Part shown: one piece after another, positions 1 to 10,352 of the stretch | How the letters are laid out: the number at the start of each line of letters is the position of its first letter | Position numbering within the stretch: the first letter of the stretch is position 1 | Source: Rubrobacter sp. | GTDB taxonomy: Bacteria; Chloroflexota; Chloroflexia; Thermobaculales; Thermobaculaceae | NCBI GenBank assembly: GCA_016781735.1 | Contig: JADDPT010000058.1 | Location: forward strand, 1-59,116 | DNA: 59,116 bases | Direction: 5' to 3' | Position numbers and translations under genes: made by a program | Notes under the pieces: model-generated | Told to the model about the DNA's origin: nothing | The model's input: the letters and a program-made list of their open reading frames with translations, nothing else | Database searches by the model: none

Positions 1-48
1 TCTTCAGCAAACAAATCCTAACCCGCGGAGGCTGTTCCGCACCAGAAA

Positions 49-1281
49 CTAGCTCGGTGTCTTGCCTTCTCCCTCGGTGTACAGGCGGGGACTCTCGCGG
101 GGAGCGAACGCCGCGACGCCTGTGATCTCGCGTCCGACGATGAGCGACTGGATCGAGTCCGTGCCCTCATACGTATAGACCGCCTCCATGTCGGCAAAGT
201 GGCGGGCGATGTGGTAGTCGAGCAGGATGCCGTTGCCGCCCAGCATGTCGCGCGCTTCGGCGACTATTGCCCGCGCCTTACGCCCGTTGTGCATCTTCGC
301 CATAGACGCCATACCCGCCGTCATCTTGCCTTCCGAAGCTAGCCGGCTCAGGCGAAGACTCAGCAGCTGCATGCTAGTGATCTCCGCAAGCATGTCCGCG
401 AGTTTGCTCTGAATCAGTTGAAAGCTATCCAGCGGCCTGTCGAACTGCACGCGCTCGTGTACGTACTTGACGGCTATCTCATAAGCCGCTATCGCGTGAC
501 CAAGCGCCTCCCAGGCTACTCCAAAGCGCGTGGAGGCCAGTACTCGAACGGTGTCCTTGAAGGTGCGCGAGCCTGCCAACCGGTTTTCGGCCGGGACTCG
601 GACGCCGTCGAGCATGATCTCCGCCTGCCAGATGGCACGCTTGGACACCTTGCCTCTCATTACTTCCGCCTGGAAGCCAGGAGTCCCTTTTTCTACCAGG
701 AAGCCGCCGACGTTTCCGTCATCGTCACGAGCCCAGATGATGGTCACATCGGCGAAGGAGGCGTTGCCTATCCATCGCTTTGCTCCGTCAAGCACGTACG
801 AGTCGCCATCACGCCGTGCCCTTGTCTCGAGGAGAACGACGTCGGAGCCATGGCCAGGCTCTGTCAGGCCGAAAGCGCCGACCTTGTCGAGGCGTGCCAG
901 TGGGGGTAGCCAGCGCTTGCGCTGCTCCTCCGAGCCGAGCATCGCGATAGACGTCATAACGAGACCCGAATGGACGCCGAAGAAGGTTGCGATGCTGCCG
1001 TCGCCCCGTGATAGCTCCATCCCGACAAGCCCGACCGCAGTCTGGCTCATGCCGGGACAGCCGTAACCTTGTATGCCTCCACCCAGGATCTGTAACTCCA
1101 CCATCTTGGGCAGTAGTTCGAAGGGGAACTCGGCCGTCTCCCAGTACCGGTTGATGACCGGAATGACCTCCTCGTCGCAGTACGCACGCACCCGGTTGCG
1201 AATGTCGCGCTCCTCGGCAGTCAGCAACTCTTCCATCAGGTAGTAGTCGACGTTGGTCGGTTTAACCGCAAGGTCCATCAA
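49..1281 (-). CDS. acyl-CoA dehydrogenase
   Basis: 410-aa ORF with acyl-CoA dehydrogenase motifs (FGLTEPGHGSD, RVQFDRPLDSFQLIQSKLADM, DMLGGNGILLDYHIARHFADMEAVYTYEGTDSIQ). Confidence 0.95.
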   Translation of the reverse strand: MMDLAVKPTNVDYYLMEELLTAEERDIRNRVRAYCDEEVIPVINRYWETAEFPFELLPKMVELQILGGGIQGYGCPGMSQTAVGLVGMELSRGDGSIATFFGVHSGLVMTSIAMLGSEEQRKRWLPPLARLDKVGAFGLTEPGHGSDVVLLETRARRDGDSYVLDGAKRWIGNASFADVTIIWARDDDGNVGGFLVEKGTPGFQAEVMRGKVSKRAIWQAEIMLDGVRVPAENRLAGSRTFKDTVRVLASTRFGVAWEALGHAIAAYEIAVKYVHERVQFDRPLDSFQLIQSKLADMLAEITSMQLLSLRLSRLASEGKMTAGMASMAKMHNGRKARAIVAEARDMLGGNGILLDYHIARHFADMEAVYTYEGTDSIQSLIVGREITGVAAFAPRESPRLYTEGEGKTPS

Positions 1282-1302
1282 GCAGGATCCTTTCCGAAAA
1301 TG

Positions 1303-1344
1303 CGCACGCCCAAGGAACGGGCGCCGTCTCAGGCCGGGCGTGCG
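1303..1344. other. 9-bp perfect inverted repeat (CGCACGCCC...GGGCGTGCG) between YeiH-family gene and acyl-CoA dehydrogenase gene
   Basis: Arms 1303-1311 and 1336-1344. A minus-strand TATAAT hexamer lies at 1350-1355. Could be a terminator of the sulfur operon or a promoter-proximal structure. Confidence 0.4.
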
Positions 1345-1430
1345 AGGATATTATACCGCCGCTCAGGAGTTCGACATACGCTGAGAGACTCGGCCGAGCC
1401 TCGGGACTGCCGTTCCTTGCGAACGACCTA

Positions 1431-2504
1431 CTAGAACATGACCGGGGCAACGAGTAGGGAAGCAAGTAGCGTGATGGCTGAAAGGAATACGCTGGCTACC
1501 GCTACGGCGATGACAGGGCGTGGCCCGACGGTGCGGATATCAGCCCAGCGCAGCTTGAAACCTATCCCCGCGAAGGCGAGCAGAAAGAGCCACTGAGAAG
1601 TGTTCGCGAGCGAGACCAGGTCTCCGTCGGAGAGTACTCCCGTACTGGCAACCAACGAGAAAGCGAGGAAGACGAGCACGAACTTCGGGAGCCGGCGCCA
1701 TGCCTGACGGACTCCAGGTAGCCGTCGCGCACCGGGCTCCGAGCGCGCTCGCGAGCCGAGGAAAGCGACCGCGGGACCGAGCATGAGCACGCGGCATACT
1801 TTGGTGGCTATTGCGATGCTGCCCGCGGCGATGGTGAAACTGTAGCCGGTAGCGACCGCCTCGGCCGTGTTGTTCACCGATAGTCCCGTCCACAGACCGT
1901 ACACCTGCTCCGACAGGCCCGTTACCGAACCGACAAGTGGATAGAGCACGATGGCTGCCGCTCCCAGAACAAGTATCGCGCCGACGGCGTACTCAATCTC
2001 CTCGTCGTCTGCGCCGATCTCCGGGGCCGTGTGAATGATTGCCGACACACCGCACACTCCCGTGCCCGCCGCCAGGAGCATGCACAGGCGGTCCGGAAGT
2101 GCCAGCAGCCGCCCAACGGCAAGCACTGTGTAGATGCTCAAGGCAACCACGAGGGCGGCAACCGGGAGCGCCTTGAGCAGGTATGGGCCAAGCGCGGAGA
2201 AAGCTATCTGAGCGCCCAGCAGCACTATTCCTGCCTTCAGCCACAACTCGTACGTACTGATGCCCTTATGGAGAGCCGGGTGCACCCCGAAGGTGTTACT
2301 GATAAAGGCACCGAGCAGTACCGCCGTGGGGACATATTGGAGGCCGGTCAGGAAGTAGGAGGCGAGCAGGGCCAGATATCCGACAGCAGCGAGAGCGAGT
2401 AAGCCGGGCGCATAGCGCTTGACCCGCCTCCATACCCACACGTGATAGGGAGTGGGTTGATTGATGGTGTGTAGCGGAGCGCTGTCGGCGACAGTCTCTC
2501 TCAT
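1431..2504 (-). CDS. YeiH/UPF0324 family putative sulfate exporter
   Basis: Polytopic membrane protein with family-typical AGTGVCGVSAI and SVNNTAEAVATGYSF motifs; overlaps the TauE gene by 4 nt. Confidence 0.88.
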   Translation of the reverse strand: MRETVADSAPLHTINQPTPYHVWVWRRVKRYAPGLLALAAVGYLALLASYFLTGLQYVPTAVLLGAFISNTFGVHPALHKGISTYELWLKAGIVLLGAQIAFSALGPYLLKALPVAALVVALSIYTVLAVGRLLALPDRLCMLLAAGTGVCGVSAIIHTAPEIGADDEEIEYAVGAILVLGAAAIVLYPLVGSVTGLSEQVYGLWTGLSVNNTAEAVATGYSFTIAAGSIAIATKVCRVLMLGPAVAFLGSRARSEPGARRLPGVRQAWRRLPKFVLVFLAFSLVASTGVLSDGDLVSLANTSQWLFLLAFAGIGFKLRWADIRTVGPRPVIAVAVASVFLSAITLLASLLVAPVMF

Positions 2505-3433
2505 CCCAGCGCCATTTTCACGCCCGTCGCTAACAGGACAAGGGAGAGCAGGGTTCTAAGCATGCGCTCCGGTGCTAGGTTCACCAGCCGGCTGCCGAGT
2601 ACGATGCCTGGAACTGAGCCCAGAAGCAGGTTCGAGACGAGTACGAGGTCCACATTACCGGCGGCGAAGTGTGACGCTCCCGCTGCGGCGGTCAGCATGA
2701 CGGCGTGGAAGATGTCCGTTCCCACGAGGCGCGACGTGGATAGTGGGTAGAAGAGGATCAGGGCCGTCATCAGCAGGCTTCCCGAGCCGACGCTGGTCAC
2801 GCCGACGAGCAGCCCGACAGCCACGCCGAGCAACACAGTAGCCGACTTCCGTCGGACAGACATTTTCAGCGGGCCGTCCTCAGCCTGACGCCTCGTTGGT
2901 AGTAGCGCCTTGAGCAGGAGCGACCCGCTAACGAGGATGAAGGCAACGCCAAGAGCGCGTAGTATGAGTGCTTCGACCGACTCTCCGTAGGCCGCGCGTA
3001 GCCAGCCGAGTGACTGAGCGCCGAGCAGCGCCCCAGGAATGCTCCCCGCGGCCAGCCAGCGCGTCAGAGTCAGATCGACGGTCCCATGTTTGTAGTGCTG
3101 AAAGGCGCCGAAGACCTTGGTTACTGAGGCGTAGACCAGGTCCGAGCCCACGGCGAGCGACGGCTTCACGTGCAGCACGAATATGAGCACCGGCGCCATG
3201 AGAGCGCCGCTACCCATTCCCGTTAGCCCTACAAGGAATCCAACGAGCAGACCCGCAAGGGCTATGTTAGGCTCGAAGTGGTGGGTTCCAGGTTGCAGGC
3301 TGGCGGGTAGTGCTTGTTCCCACGGCACGGAAAGCCCCAGCTTTACCAGGAGGACGAGCACGAACGCAACCAGCGCGACGGTCCAGTCGCGGTTGAGATG
3401 CCACTCTTCGGACCGTCGCGCTATGTTGCTCAC
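2501..3433 (-). CDS. TauE/SafE family sulfite/anion exporter
   Basis: Two repeats of GLLVGFLVGLTGMGSGALMAPVL / GVAVGLLVGVTSVGSGSLLMTALI typical of TauE/SafE. Confidence 0.9.
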   Translation of the reverse strand: MSNIARRSEEWHLNRDWTVALVAFVLVLLVKLGLSVPWEQALPASLQPGTHHFEPNIALAGLLVGFLVGLTGMGSGALMAPVLIFVLHVKPSLAVGSDLVYASVTKVFGAFQHYKHGTVDLTLTRWLAAGSIPGALLGAQSLGWLRAAYGESVEALILRALGVAFILVSGSLLLKALLPTRRQAEDGPLKMSVRRKSATVLLGVAVGLLVGVTSVGSGSLLMTALILFYPLSTSRLVGTDIFHAVMLTAAAGASHFAAGNVDLVLVSNLLLGSVPGIVLGSRLVNLAPERMLRTLLSLVLLATGVKMALG

Positions 3434-3445
3434 CGAGTTGCCTCT

Positions 3446-4624
3446 TTAGCCGTTCCTGGCGGGTGACGCGACGCCCGCGTACGCCTGGATGAGCACCTGC
3501 GCCACCTCGGGCCTGGTGAACTCGATTGGGGGCATTTCGCCGTCCGTGAGCATCTGCCTGACGCGGGTGCCGCTGAGTGCTACGTGGCTCGTCTTCGAAT
3601 GGGGACAGGTCTTCGTGGACGCCATGCCCTCGCAGTCGTTGCACCAGAAGGTGTGCTCGAACTTCATGGGGGTGATCCCCAGCTCCTCCGGCTCGAAGCG
3701 GTCGAACATCAGCTGAGCGTCGTACGTGCCGTAGTACGACCCGACGCCCGCGTGGTCGCGCCCAACAATGAAGTGCGTGCAGCCGTAATTCTTGCGCACG
3801 AGTGCGTGAAAGATCGCCTCACGGGGCCCCGCGTACCTCATCGCGGCGGGTAGCACGCTGAGCAGCACGCGATCCTGCGGGTAGTACTTCTCCAGTAGTA
3901 TCTCGTAGCAGCTCATTCGTACGTCCGCCGGGATGTCGTCGCTCTTAGTGTCGCCGACAAGCGGATGCAGCAGCAGGCCATCGACGAGCTCAAGCGCGCA
4001 CTTCTGGATGTACTCGTGCGCGCGGTGCACGGGGTTGCGAGTTTGGAAGCCTACCACTGTACGCCAACCCTTCTCTGAGATGAGCTGGCGTGTCTCGGCC
4101 GGGGTGAGGTTGTGCGACGCGAAGAACTGAGAACGGTTCGACCGCAACAGTGTTACGTCGCCTGCGATCAGCAGGTCGCCCTGGGCGTACAACGCCTTCA
4201 CTCCGGGATGCGCCTCGTCGGTCGTTCCGTACACCGCTTCGGCCTCGCGCTCCTTGTCGTAGGCGTACACGTCCTCGACCTCAAGGATCGCCACCGGAGC
4301 ACCGTCCCGCCGGAGGGCTACCCGCGATCCCTGCGAGAGAGCGGCAGCCTGCAGCTCGCCAGCGGAGAGAGTAATCGGCAGACTCCAGGGGAGGCCGTTC
4401 GCCAGGCGCATCTGGTCGACGACGCTCCTGTAATCCGCCTCATTCATGAAGCCCGGGAGTGGGCTGAAGGCGCCTACCGCCAGTAGCTCCAGGTCCGACT
4501 GCTCGCGGCTATTGATCTCGAGGCTTGGCAGGGTGGCCGCCTCCTGGAGCAGCCGATCGATATCACGCTCCGAGGCAACGCGATTGACGAGTTTACCCCC
4601 GTGGGGTGCAATGAGTTCTGCCAT
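3446..4624 (-). CDS. sat: sulfate adenylyltransferase
   Basis: [56 protein letters not shown] motifs. Confidence 0.97.
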   Translation of the reverse strand: MAELIAPHGGKLVNRVASERDIDRLLQEAATLPSLEINSREQSDLELLAVGAFSPLPGFMNEADYRSVVDQMRLANGLPWSLPITLSAGELQAAALSQGSRVALRRDGAPVAILEVEDVYAYDKEREAEAVYGTTDEAHPGVKALYAQGDLLIAGDVTLLRSNRSQFFASHNLTPAETRQLISEKGWRTVVGFQTRNPVHRAHEYIQKCALELVDGLLLHPLVGDTKSDDIPADVRMSCYEILLEKYYPQDRVLLSVLPAAMRYAGPREAIFHALVRKNYGCTHFIVGRDHAGVGSYYGTYDAQLMFDRFEPEELGITPMKFEHTFWCNDCEGMASTKTCPHSKTSHVALSGTRVRQMLTDGEMPPIEFTRPEVAQVLIQAYAGVASPARNG

Positions 4625-4674
4625 TAGTGCTCCATTCTCCTCTTGGTTACAAGCAAATAAGGTGCGGCTGGTTC

Positions 4675-5226
4675 CTAGCGCGAGGCCAGCGCGCTGACAG
4701 GCAGGTAGCCCAGTTCTTCGAGCCTGGTGACCACCTTCTGGAGGCTCTCCTCAACATCCTCGGTCTCAGAGTCTACGACTACCTCAGGGTTGAGAGGCTC
4801 CTCATAAGGGTCCGAAACTCCGGTGAAGTTCTGTATCTCGCCGGAGAGCGCCTTCGCGTAGAGGCCCTTCACGTCGCGACGTGCCAACTCCGGAATGGAG
4901 CAGCGCACGTATACCTCGACGAAGTTACCGATTGTCTGCCGTGCCTCATCGCGCACGTCCCTGTAAGGCGAGATGGCGCTCGTGATAACGGCCACGCCGT
5001 TGCGCGTCAGCAAATCGCATACGAACGCTATGCGACGGATGTTCGCGTCGCGGTCCTCCTTCGAGAAACCAAGACCCTTCGAAAGGTTTGTTCTAATAAC
5101 GTCGCCGTCCAGCTTCTCTACCTTAAGTCTGCGCTCCCGTAAGATCGGCTCAAGCCTATCGGCGAGCGTTGTCTTGCCGGCACCGGATAGCCCCGTGAAC
5201 CAAACCGTGAATCCTTGCTGTTCCAA
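4675..5226 (-). CDS. cysC: adenylyl-sulfate kinase
   Basis: [16 protein letters not shown]-loop, [28 protein letters not shown]. Confidence 0.97.
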   Translation of the reverse strand: MEQQGFTVWFTGLSGAGKTTLADRLEPILRERRLKVEKLDGDVIRTNLSKGLGFSKEDRDANIRRIAFVCDLLTRNGVAVITSAISPYRDVRDEARQTIGNFVEVYVRCSIPELARRDVKGLYAKALSGEIQNFTGVSDPYEEPLNPEVVVDSETEDVEESLQKVVTRLEELGYLPVSALASR

Positions 5227-5310
5227 GCTGTGATCTTCCTCCGTAATTATTCCCCGACCGACCTGCCCGATTCGAGAGGACGGTCGGCTCCTTCTGGACC
5301 CACTATGCGT

Positions 5311-6021
5311 CTACTTGTGAAGTCCGCATTCCACCTTGTTCTGACCATTCCACCTGCCCGCCCGCATGTCCTCGCCCTGTCCAGCAGCGCGGGTGCAGTA
5401 CATACACCCGATACTCGGATATCCCTCGTCGTGCAGCGGGTTGTACGGGACGTCGTTGGCGAAGATGTACTTCCACACCTGCTTCTCGTCCCAGTACGCC
5501 AGTGGGCTGACTTTGTACAGCCCGAACTTTGCGTCCCAAGCCACGGGCTCCACGTTGCGACGCGTGCTCGCCTGGTCACGCCTCAGGCCGGCGATCCACG
5601 CGGTACGACCTTCCAGGGCACGCTTGTTCGGTTCCACCTTGCGGACCGCACAGCAAGCGTCCGGGTCGCGCTCCCACAGCTTGTCGCCGTATTGGGTGGC
5701 TTGCTGCTCGGGGGTGAGTCTCGACCTGAAGGCGAGAGGCTGGACGTTGTAGCGAGTCGCAGCCTGATCCCTCAGGTTGTACGTTTCCGGGAACAAAAAG
5801 TCGGTATCGAGATAGAAGATGGCGATGTCTGGCTTTATCTTCACCGCCATGTCCAGCAATGCCATTCCCGAGATGCCGCCGAAGGAGCACGCCAGTATCA
5901 GTTGCTCGCCGTGGACATCCACCACCCACTGAAGTATCTCCTGCGGAGTGGCGGCCGCGAGTCGCTCGTTCAGCGCTTCCAGTTCTTCTTTTGAGGGGGC
6001 CTGTACCTGCTCCAGGGTCAA
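5311..6021 (-). CDS. cysH: phosphoadenylyl-/adenylyl-sulfate reductase, [4Fe-4S] type
   Basis: CC...CxxC cluster motifs (DACCAVRKVEPNKRAL; YPSIGCMYCTR) and C-terminal ECGLHK. Confidence 0.95.
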   Translation of the reverse strand: MTLEQVQAPSKEELEALNERLAAATPQEILQWVVDVHGEQLILACSFGGISGMALLDMAVKIKPDIAIFYLDTDFLFPETYNLRDQAATRYNVQPLAFRSRLTPEQQATQYGDKLWERDPDACCAVRKVEPNKRALEGRTAWIAGLRRDQASTRRNVEPVAWDAKFGLYKVSPLAYWDEKQVWKYIFANDVPYNPLHDEGYPSIGCMYCTRAAGQGEDMRAGRWNGQNKVECGLHK

Positions 6022-6193
6022 ATCCTAGCTCCTCCATTGATCGTTTGCCTCAAACCTACTCTATGGGGCGAGCGGAACCGATGTCCACGCCAGGTGAGGC
6101 ACCGTTGCTGATTGACATTATGACTTGCATTAGGGTTCGTTATAGTGGCGCTTCCACCTCTGAGTGCCCGTATACTTCTGGAGGAGGTGTGGC

Positions 6194-6805
6194 GTGAGCG
6201 TTGTCATCGGTGTGGCAGGGGGAAGTGGCTCGGGAAAGACGACACTCGTAAACTCGATCCTGCGCGAGTTGAAGGGCGCGTCGATCGTGCGCCTGGAGCA
6301 GGACTCATACTACAGGTCGCGTCCAGAGTTGTCGCTAGAAAAGCGAGCGCAAATCAATTACGATCACCCCGACTCTCTTGACAACCTCCTGCTGCGGCAG
6401 CACATCGAGCTTCTGCTCGACAGCCAACCAATCGAGAAGCCGGTGTACGACTTCGCTCTCCACGAGCGCACGGCGAGGACGGAGCAGGTCTCTCCGGCCA
6501 GCATCGTGCTCGTGGACGGAATACTCGTGCTCGAGAACGCCGAGCTGCGCGCGCTGATGGATCTGAAACTATTCGTGGACACCGATGCGGATGTTCGCTT
6601 CGTGCGCCGTCTGCTCCGCGACCTGCACGAGCGCGGTCGCACGCTCGAATCGGTAGTGACTCAATATATGGCGACTGTGCGTCCAATGCACTTGCAGTTC
6701 GTCGAGCCGAGCAAGCGCTATGCGGACGTGATAATCCCGGAGGGAGGGTTGAACGAGGCTGCCATCGGGATGATCGTCGCCCGGCTACAGACCCTGCTTC
6801 GCTGA
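6194..6805 (+). CDS. udk: uridine kinase
   Basis: GTG start (VSVVIGVAGGSGSGKTTL) preceded by GGAGGAGGTG; DSYYRSRPELS, PVYDFALHERT motifs. Confidence 0.9.
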   Translation: MSVVIGVAGGSGSGKTTLVNSILRELKGASIVRLEQDSYYRSRPELSLEKRAQINYDHPDSLDNLLLRQHIELLLDSQPIEKPVYDFALHERTARTEQVSPASIVLVDGILVLENAELRALMDLKLFVDTDADVRFVRRLLRDLHERGRTLESVVTQYMATVRPMHLQFVEPSKRYADVIIPEGGLNEAAIGMIVARLQTLLR

Positions 6806-6989
6806 GGGTTGTTTCTGCCGAACGGACGCTCCCGGGCCTGATTCTAGCGCGTCCTTGCCCCCGGACCGGACCCCGGAAAGGTTACCGGCCACGAACGCTG
6901 CTTTCATCGCTGGATGCTTGCGGAGCGGCTCCATCCCGACTCATTGCGCACGACCAATGTGCTATCTGATGCGATCGTGGAAGCGGGCT

Positions 6990-8249
6990 CTACCGCGCCT
7001 CAACTGTGGCGAACGTCCTTGCTTCCGCCTCTTCACTCAGGCGGCGGGAGGACTTCTGCGTCTCCGGAGAGAGGCGGCGGGTCACTAAAACAGTCAGGCA
7101 CGCGAAAGCGCAGGCAACTAGGAACGGCAACTGGTAGCCGACGTAGCTCAACACATAGCCGGTCGCGATGGGAACCGCTACGGCCGCTGCGTGCTGCATT
7201 GTGAGTCCCATAGCGAGCGATGGCGCGATCTCGTCGGCGGGTGCAACCTTCCGCAGGTAAGTTGCCGCGCCGATGTGTGAGAACGGGAAGATGAACGAGT
7301 AGAGGACATAGCATGCCATCACGGCGATGGCATTGTCGAAGAATGCGTACCCACCAAGCGCCACAATATACGCGACGTTCACTGCGGCGAGCACCTCCCG
7401 CTCACCATGCTCGTCGATTGTGCGACCTACCCACGGACTCGCGATGACGCCTAAAACGGTGACGGAGATGAGTAGAGCCGAGATCGCAGGCACATCTAAT
7501 CCAAAACGATCAACCAGCACCCACAGCCCGAACGAAAAGAAGATCTGCTGCCGACCACCGTCAAGGAGGCTCAGCAGGTAGTAGTATCGATATTCTCTGC
7601 GAAGTACGAGGGGTGTCCGCCTGATCGCCTGCGCCCTGACCTCTCCATTGTGCAGGTGGGGAAACCGCGCGATCGCAACTGCAGCTATTAGTGCAAGCAG
7701 GCCGCACAGCAAGAAAGTGGAGTCGAATGAAAGCCATTCGTACCGGAAGCTCACCAGTACGGTGACCATTGCGACCAGTACCCCGGCATTGTTTATAGCC
7801 GCCAACCTTCCGAGTATGCGCCCCGAGCCGGCCTCTGCCGTCAGGCTCATGCCGAGTGCGTACTGGGTTTGCAACCACGTGTGATAGCCGATGGAGCTAA
7901 TGACAACCCATGGAGCGACGGTCCAGAAAGAGTCCGACAGACCGAACAGGCCGTAGCCTACCGCAAGGAGGAGGAGAGCACCCGCAGTGAGATGAGGCAG
8001 GGAGAGTCGGTAGAAGACCGCCGTGAGAAAGATGAGGAGAAAGCCGGGTACCTCCCGGATCGCTGTGATATACCCGAACTGCGGTCCGCTGAGCGCAAGC
8101 TCCTGCTCGAAATAGTTCGCCACTATGTTCTGCTGGGCGGACATAGCGAAACCGGTGGATGCGGTGGCGATGGCGGCGAGTAGAAAGCCGCGGCCGACAG
8201 GTGTGCGCAGCCATTCTAAGTCGCGATTTCTCACCGCGCGGCCTTCCAC
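6990..8249 (-). CDS. MFS transporter
   Basis: 419 aa, about 12 hydrophobic segments, MFS-like organisation. Confidence 0.85.
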   Translation of the reverse strand: MEGRAVRNRDLEWLRTPVGRGFLLAAIATASTGFAMSAQQNIVANYFEQELALSGPQFGYITAIREVPGFLLIFLTAVFYRLSLPHLTAGALLLLAVGYGLFGLSDSFWTVAPWVVISSIGYHTWLQTQYALGMSLTAEAGSGRILGRLAAINNAGVLVAMVTVLVSFRYEWLSFDSTFLLCGLLALIAAVAIARFPHLHNGEVRAQAIRRTPLVLRREYRYYYLLSLLDGGRQQIFFSFGLWVLVDRFGLDVPAISALLISVTVLGVIASPWVGRTIDEHGEREVLAAVNVAYIVALGGYAFFDNAIAVMACYVLYSFIFPFSHIGAATYLRKVAPADEIAPSLAMGLTMQHAAAVAVPIATGYVLSYVGYQLPFLVACAFACLTVLVTRRLSPETQKSSRRLSEEAEARTFATVEAR

Positions 8250-8415
8250 TCAAGGCGTAGACGCCGTGGCACGGTTGCCTGTTGGTAAGGTGAGTTCACC
8301 CGACGAGTATACCAGCCGTGACTGCGCCCGGAGCCGAGTCCGCTTCCGGTGGACCTGCGCCCACGGCGTTAGACATAACCTACTACCGTGCCGAACCCCG
8401 CGGTGGCGCCGCGGC

Positions 8416-8445
8416 TTGTGGCAATCGCCGGTGCCACGGTAGAAT
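8416..8445 (+). promoter_or_regulatory. putative sigma70-type promoter for pdxST
   Basis: TTGTGG-18 nt-TAGAAT upstream of pdxS. Confidence 0.4.
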
Positions 8446-8500
8446 GAAGATGCGTATCGTCATACAGCGGGACCTGCTGTCGTCATCTAGGAGGCTGGGA

Positions 8501-9385
8501 ATGGTTACGATGTCAACAGAACTCACGAAGAAGGGCCTCGCGCAGCAGCTCAAGGGTGGCGTGATAATGGACGTCATCAACGCCGAGCAGGCGCGAATCG
8601 CCGAGGACGCGGGTGCCGTCGCGGTCATGGCGCTCGAACGAGTTCCCGCCGACATACGAGCACAGGGCGGCGTGGCCAGGATGAGTGATCCGGCCCTGAT
8701 CGAGGAAATCATCAGGTCGGTGACGATACCGGTTATGGCGAAGGCACGCATCGGTCATTTCGTCGAGGCACAGATCCTCGAGGCCCTCGGCGTGGACTAC
8801 ATTGACGAGAGCGAAGTGCTCACGCCCGCCGACGAGCGTTACCACATTAACAAGCACGAGTTCAAGGTGCCGTTCGTGTGTGGCTGCAAGGACCTGGGTG
8901 AGGCGTTGCGCCGGGTTGGTGAGGGGGCTTCGATGCTCCGCACGAAGGGCGAGGCCGGTACGGGCAACGTCGTCGAGGCGGTTCGCCATGCGCGTTCGGT
9001 GTATGGTGAGGTTCGACGGCTGCAGAACCTGCCGCAGGAGGAGTGGATGTCGTACGCGAAGGACATTCAAGCTCCGTACGAGCTCGTCGCCGAGGTGGCT
9101 CGGACCGGCAGCCTGCCCGTGGTCAACTTCGCCGCCGGGGGCGTTGCTACTCCTGCCGATGCCGCGCTGATGATGCAGCTTGGCGTGGATGGCGTCTTCG
9201 TAGGGAGTGGGATATTCAAGTCGGGCAACCCCTCGACGCGAGCGAAGGCGATAGTCGAAGCCACGACCCATTACCAGGATGCACACATCCTTGCCAGAGT
9301 CAGCAGCGGGATTGGAGAGCCGATGGTCGGTATCGAGATCAACACCATCCCGCGCGAGCAGGTAATGGCCGTTCGGGGCTGGTAG
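8501..9385 (+). CDS. pdxS: pyridoxal 5'-phosphate synthase, PdxS subunit
   Basis: [46 protein letters not shown] at 8501 with AGGAGG upstream. Confidence 0.97.
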   Translation: MVTMSTELTKKGLAQQLKGGVIMDVINAEQARIAEDAGAVAVMALERVPADIRAQGGVARMSDPALIEEIIRSVTIPVMAKARIGHFVEAQILEALGVDYIDESEVLTPADERYHINKHEFKVPFVCGCKDLGEALRRVGEGASMLRTKGEAGTGNVVEAVRHARSVYGEVRRLQNLPQEEWMSYAKDIQAPYELVAEVARTGSLPVVNFAAGGVATPADAALMMQLGVDGVFVGSGIFKSGNPSTRAKAIVEATTHYQDAHILARVSSGIGEPMVGIEINTIPREQVMAVRGW

Positions 9386-9395
9386 CATCAAGCCA

Positions 9396-10049
9396 ATGCA
9401 GACGCCACGGCGAATAGGTGTGCTTGCCCTCCAGGGTGACTTCAAGGAGCACGCCCGCATGCTGCGAGAGGTAGGGGCGGAGCCCGTCGAGGTGCGCACT
9501 GCCCGGCAACTTGCCGAAGTGGACGGGCTGATAATGCCTGGCGGGGAGAGCACGGCAATCGGCAAGCTTCTCGTGAGCTATGAGCTGCTTGAGCCACTCA
9601 AGGCGCTGATAGAGCAGGGCCGCCCAGTCTGGGGCACCTGCGCCGGCATGATCCTGCTTGCCAAGGACATAGGGCCGCACCGTCAGCCGCTGGTCGGCGC
9701 GATGGACGTACGAGTGCGGCGCAATGCGTTCGGTCGCCAGCTAGACTCGTTTGAGACCGACATTCCGGTGCCCCAGATGGGCGAAGAACCGGTGCATGCC
9801 GTTTTCATCCGCGCGCCGCTCGTCGAGGATGTCGGTCCGGACGTCGAGGTGTTGGGCAAGCTTGAGGATGGAACGATCGTGGCTGTACGGCAGGGTAACC
9901 TCCTCGGCACGAGCTTCCACCCCGAGCTGACTGGCGACCCCCGTTTTCACTTGTACTTTCTGGAAATGGTGAGAAACGCCGACATGCAGCGCGATAATGC
10001 TCCGCCTGCCGAGCGACTCCCGGCTACCACTTCGGCCTCGTTGTCATAA
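9396..10049 (+). CDS. pdxT: pyridoxal 5'-phosphate synthase glutaminase, PdxT subunit
   Basis: [46 protein letters not shown]. Confidence 0.97.
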   Translation: MQTPRRIGVLALQGDFKEHARMLREVGAEPVEVRTARQLAEVDGLIMPGGESTAIGKLLVSYELLEPLKALIEQGRPVWGTCAGMILLAKDIGPHRQPLVGAMDVRVRRNAFGRQLDSFETDIPVPQMGEEPVHAVFIRAPLVEDVGPDVEVLGKLEDGTIVAVRQGNLLGTSFHPELTGDPRFHLYFLEMVRNADMQRDNAPPAERLPATTSASLS

Positions 10050-10352
10050 CGCTGGGAATCCCGCTGTCTACCATAGGGGCACACTGAGCCTGGCTCCGAC
10101 CCCGCAAGCAGCAACGCCTCTGATGCAACTGGCGCTGGGCTTGTATTCATCGTGTGGACGCCATGGCGCACCCCGGCCCGCACACCAATTCGTGCACGCA
10201 GGCTGGCCCCGAACTGCTCCGTGAACGGTGGGCCACACTTGCGTGATCTTCAGTCCCGCGAGCATTCACAACGGGAAACCTCTACGGACAGGGTCGTGCG
10301 GTTGATACAATGGTTCGAAATCCGATCACAGCACGACCGAGAGGTACCCCCA

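Noticed and set aside
418-1066. Long + strand ORFs (163 and 178 aa) opposite acyl-CoA dehydrogenase
   Set aside because: Antisense shadow ORFs of a high-GC coding region; no recognisable domains and the opposite strand is clearly a conserved enzyme. The same reasoning applies to most secondary ORFs in the track.
10285-10312. GGGTCGTGCGG element resembling part of a ZTP riboswitch upstream of glyA
   Set aside because: The diagnostic 3' CCGCCUGGGCA-type segment and pseudoknot partner were not found nearby, so a riboswitch call is not supported.
10311-10330. GGTTCGAAATCC T-loop-like motif upstream of glyA
   Set aside because: No surrounding acceptor/anticodon stems; not a tRNA.
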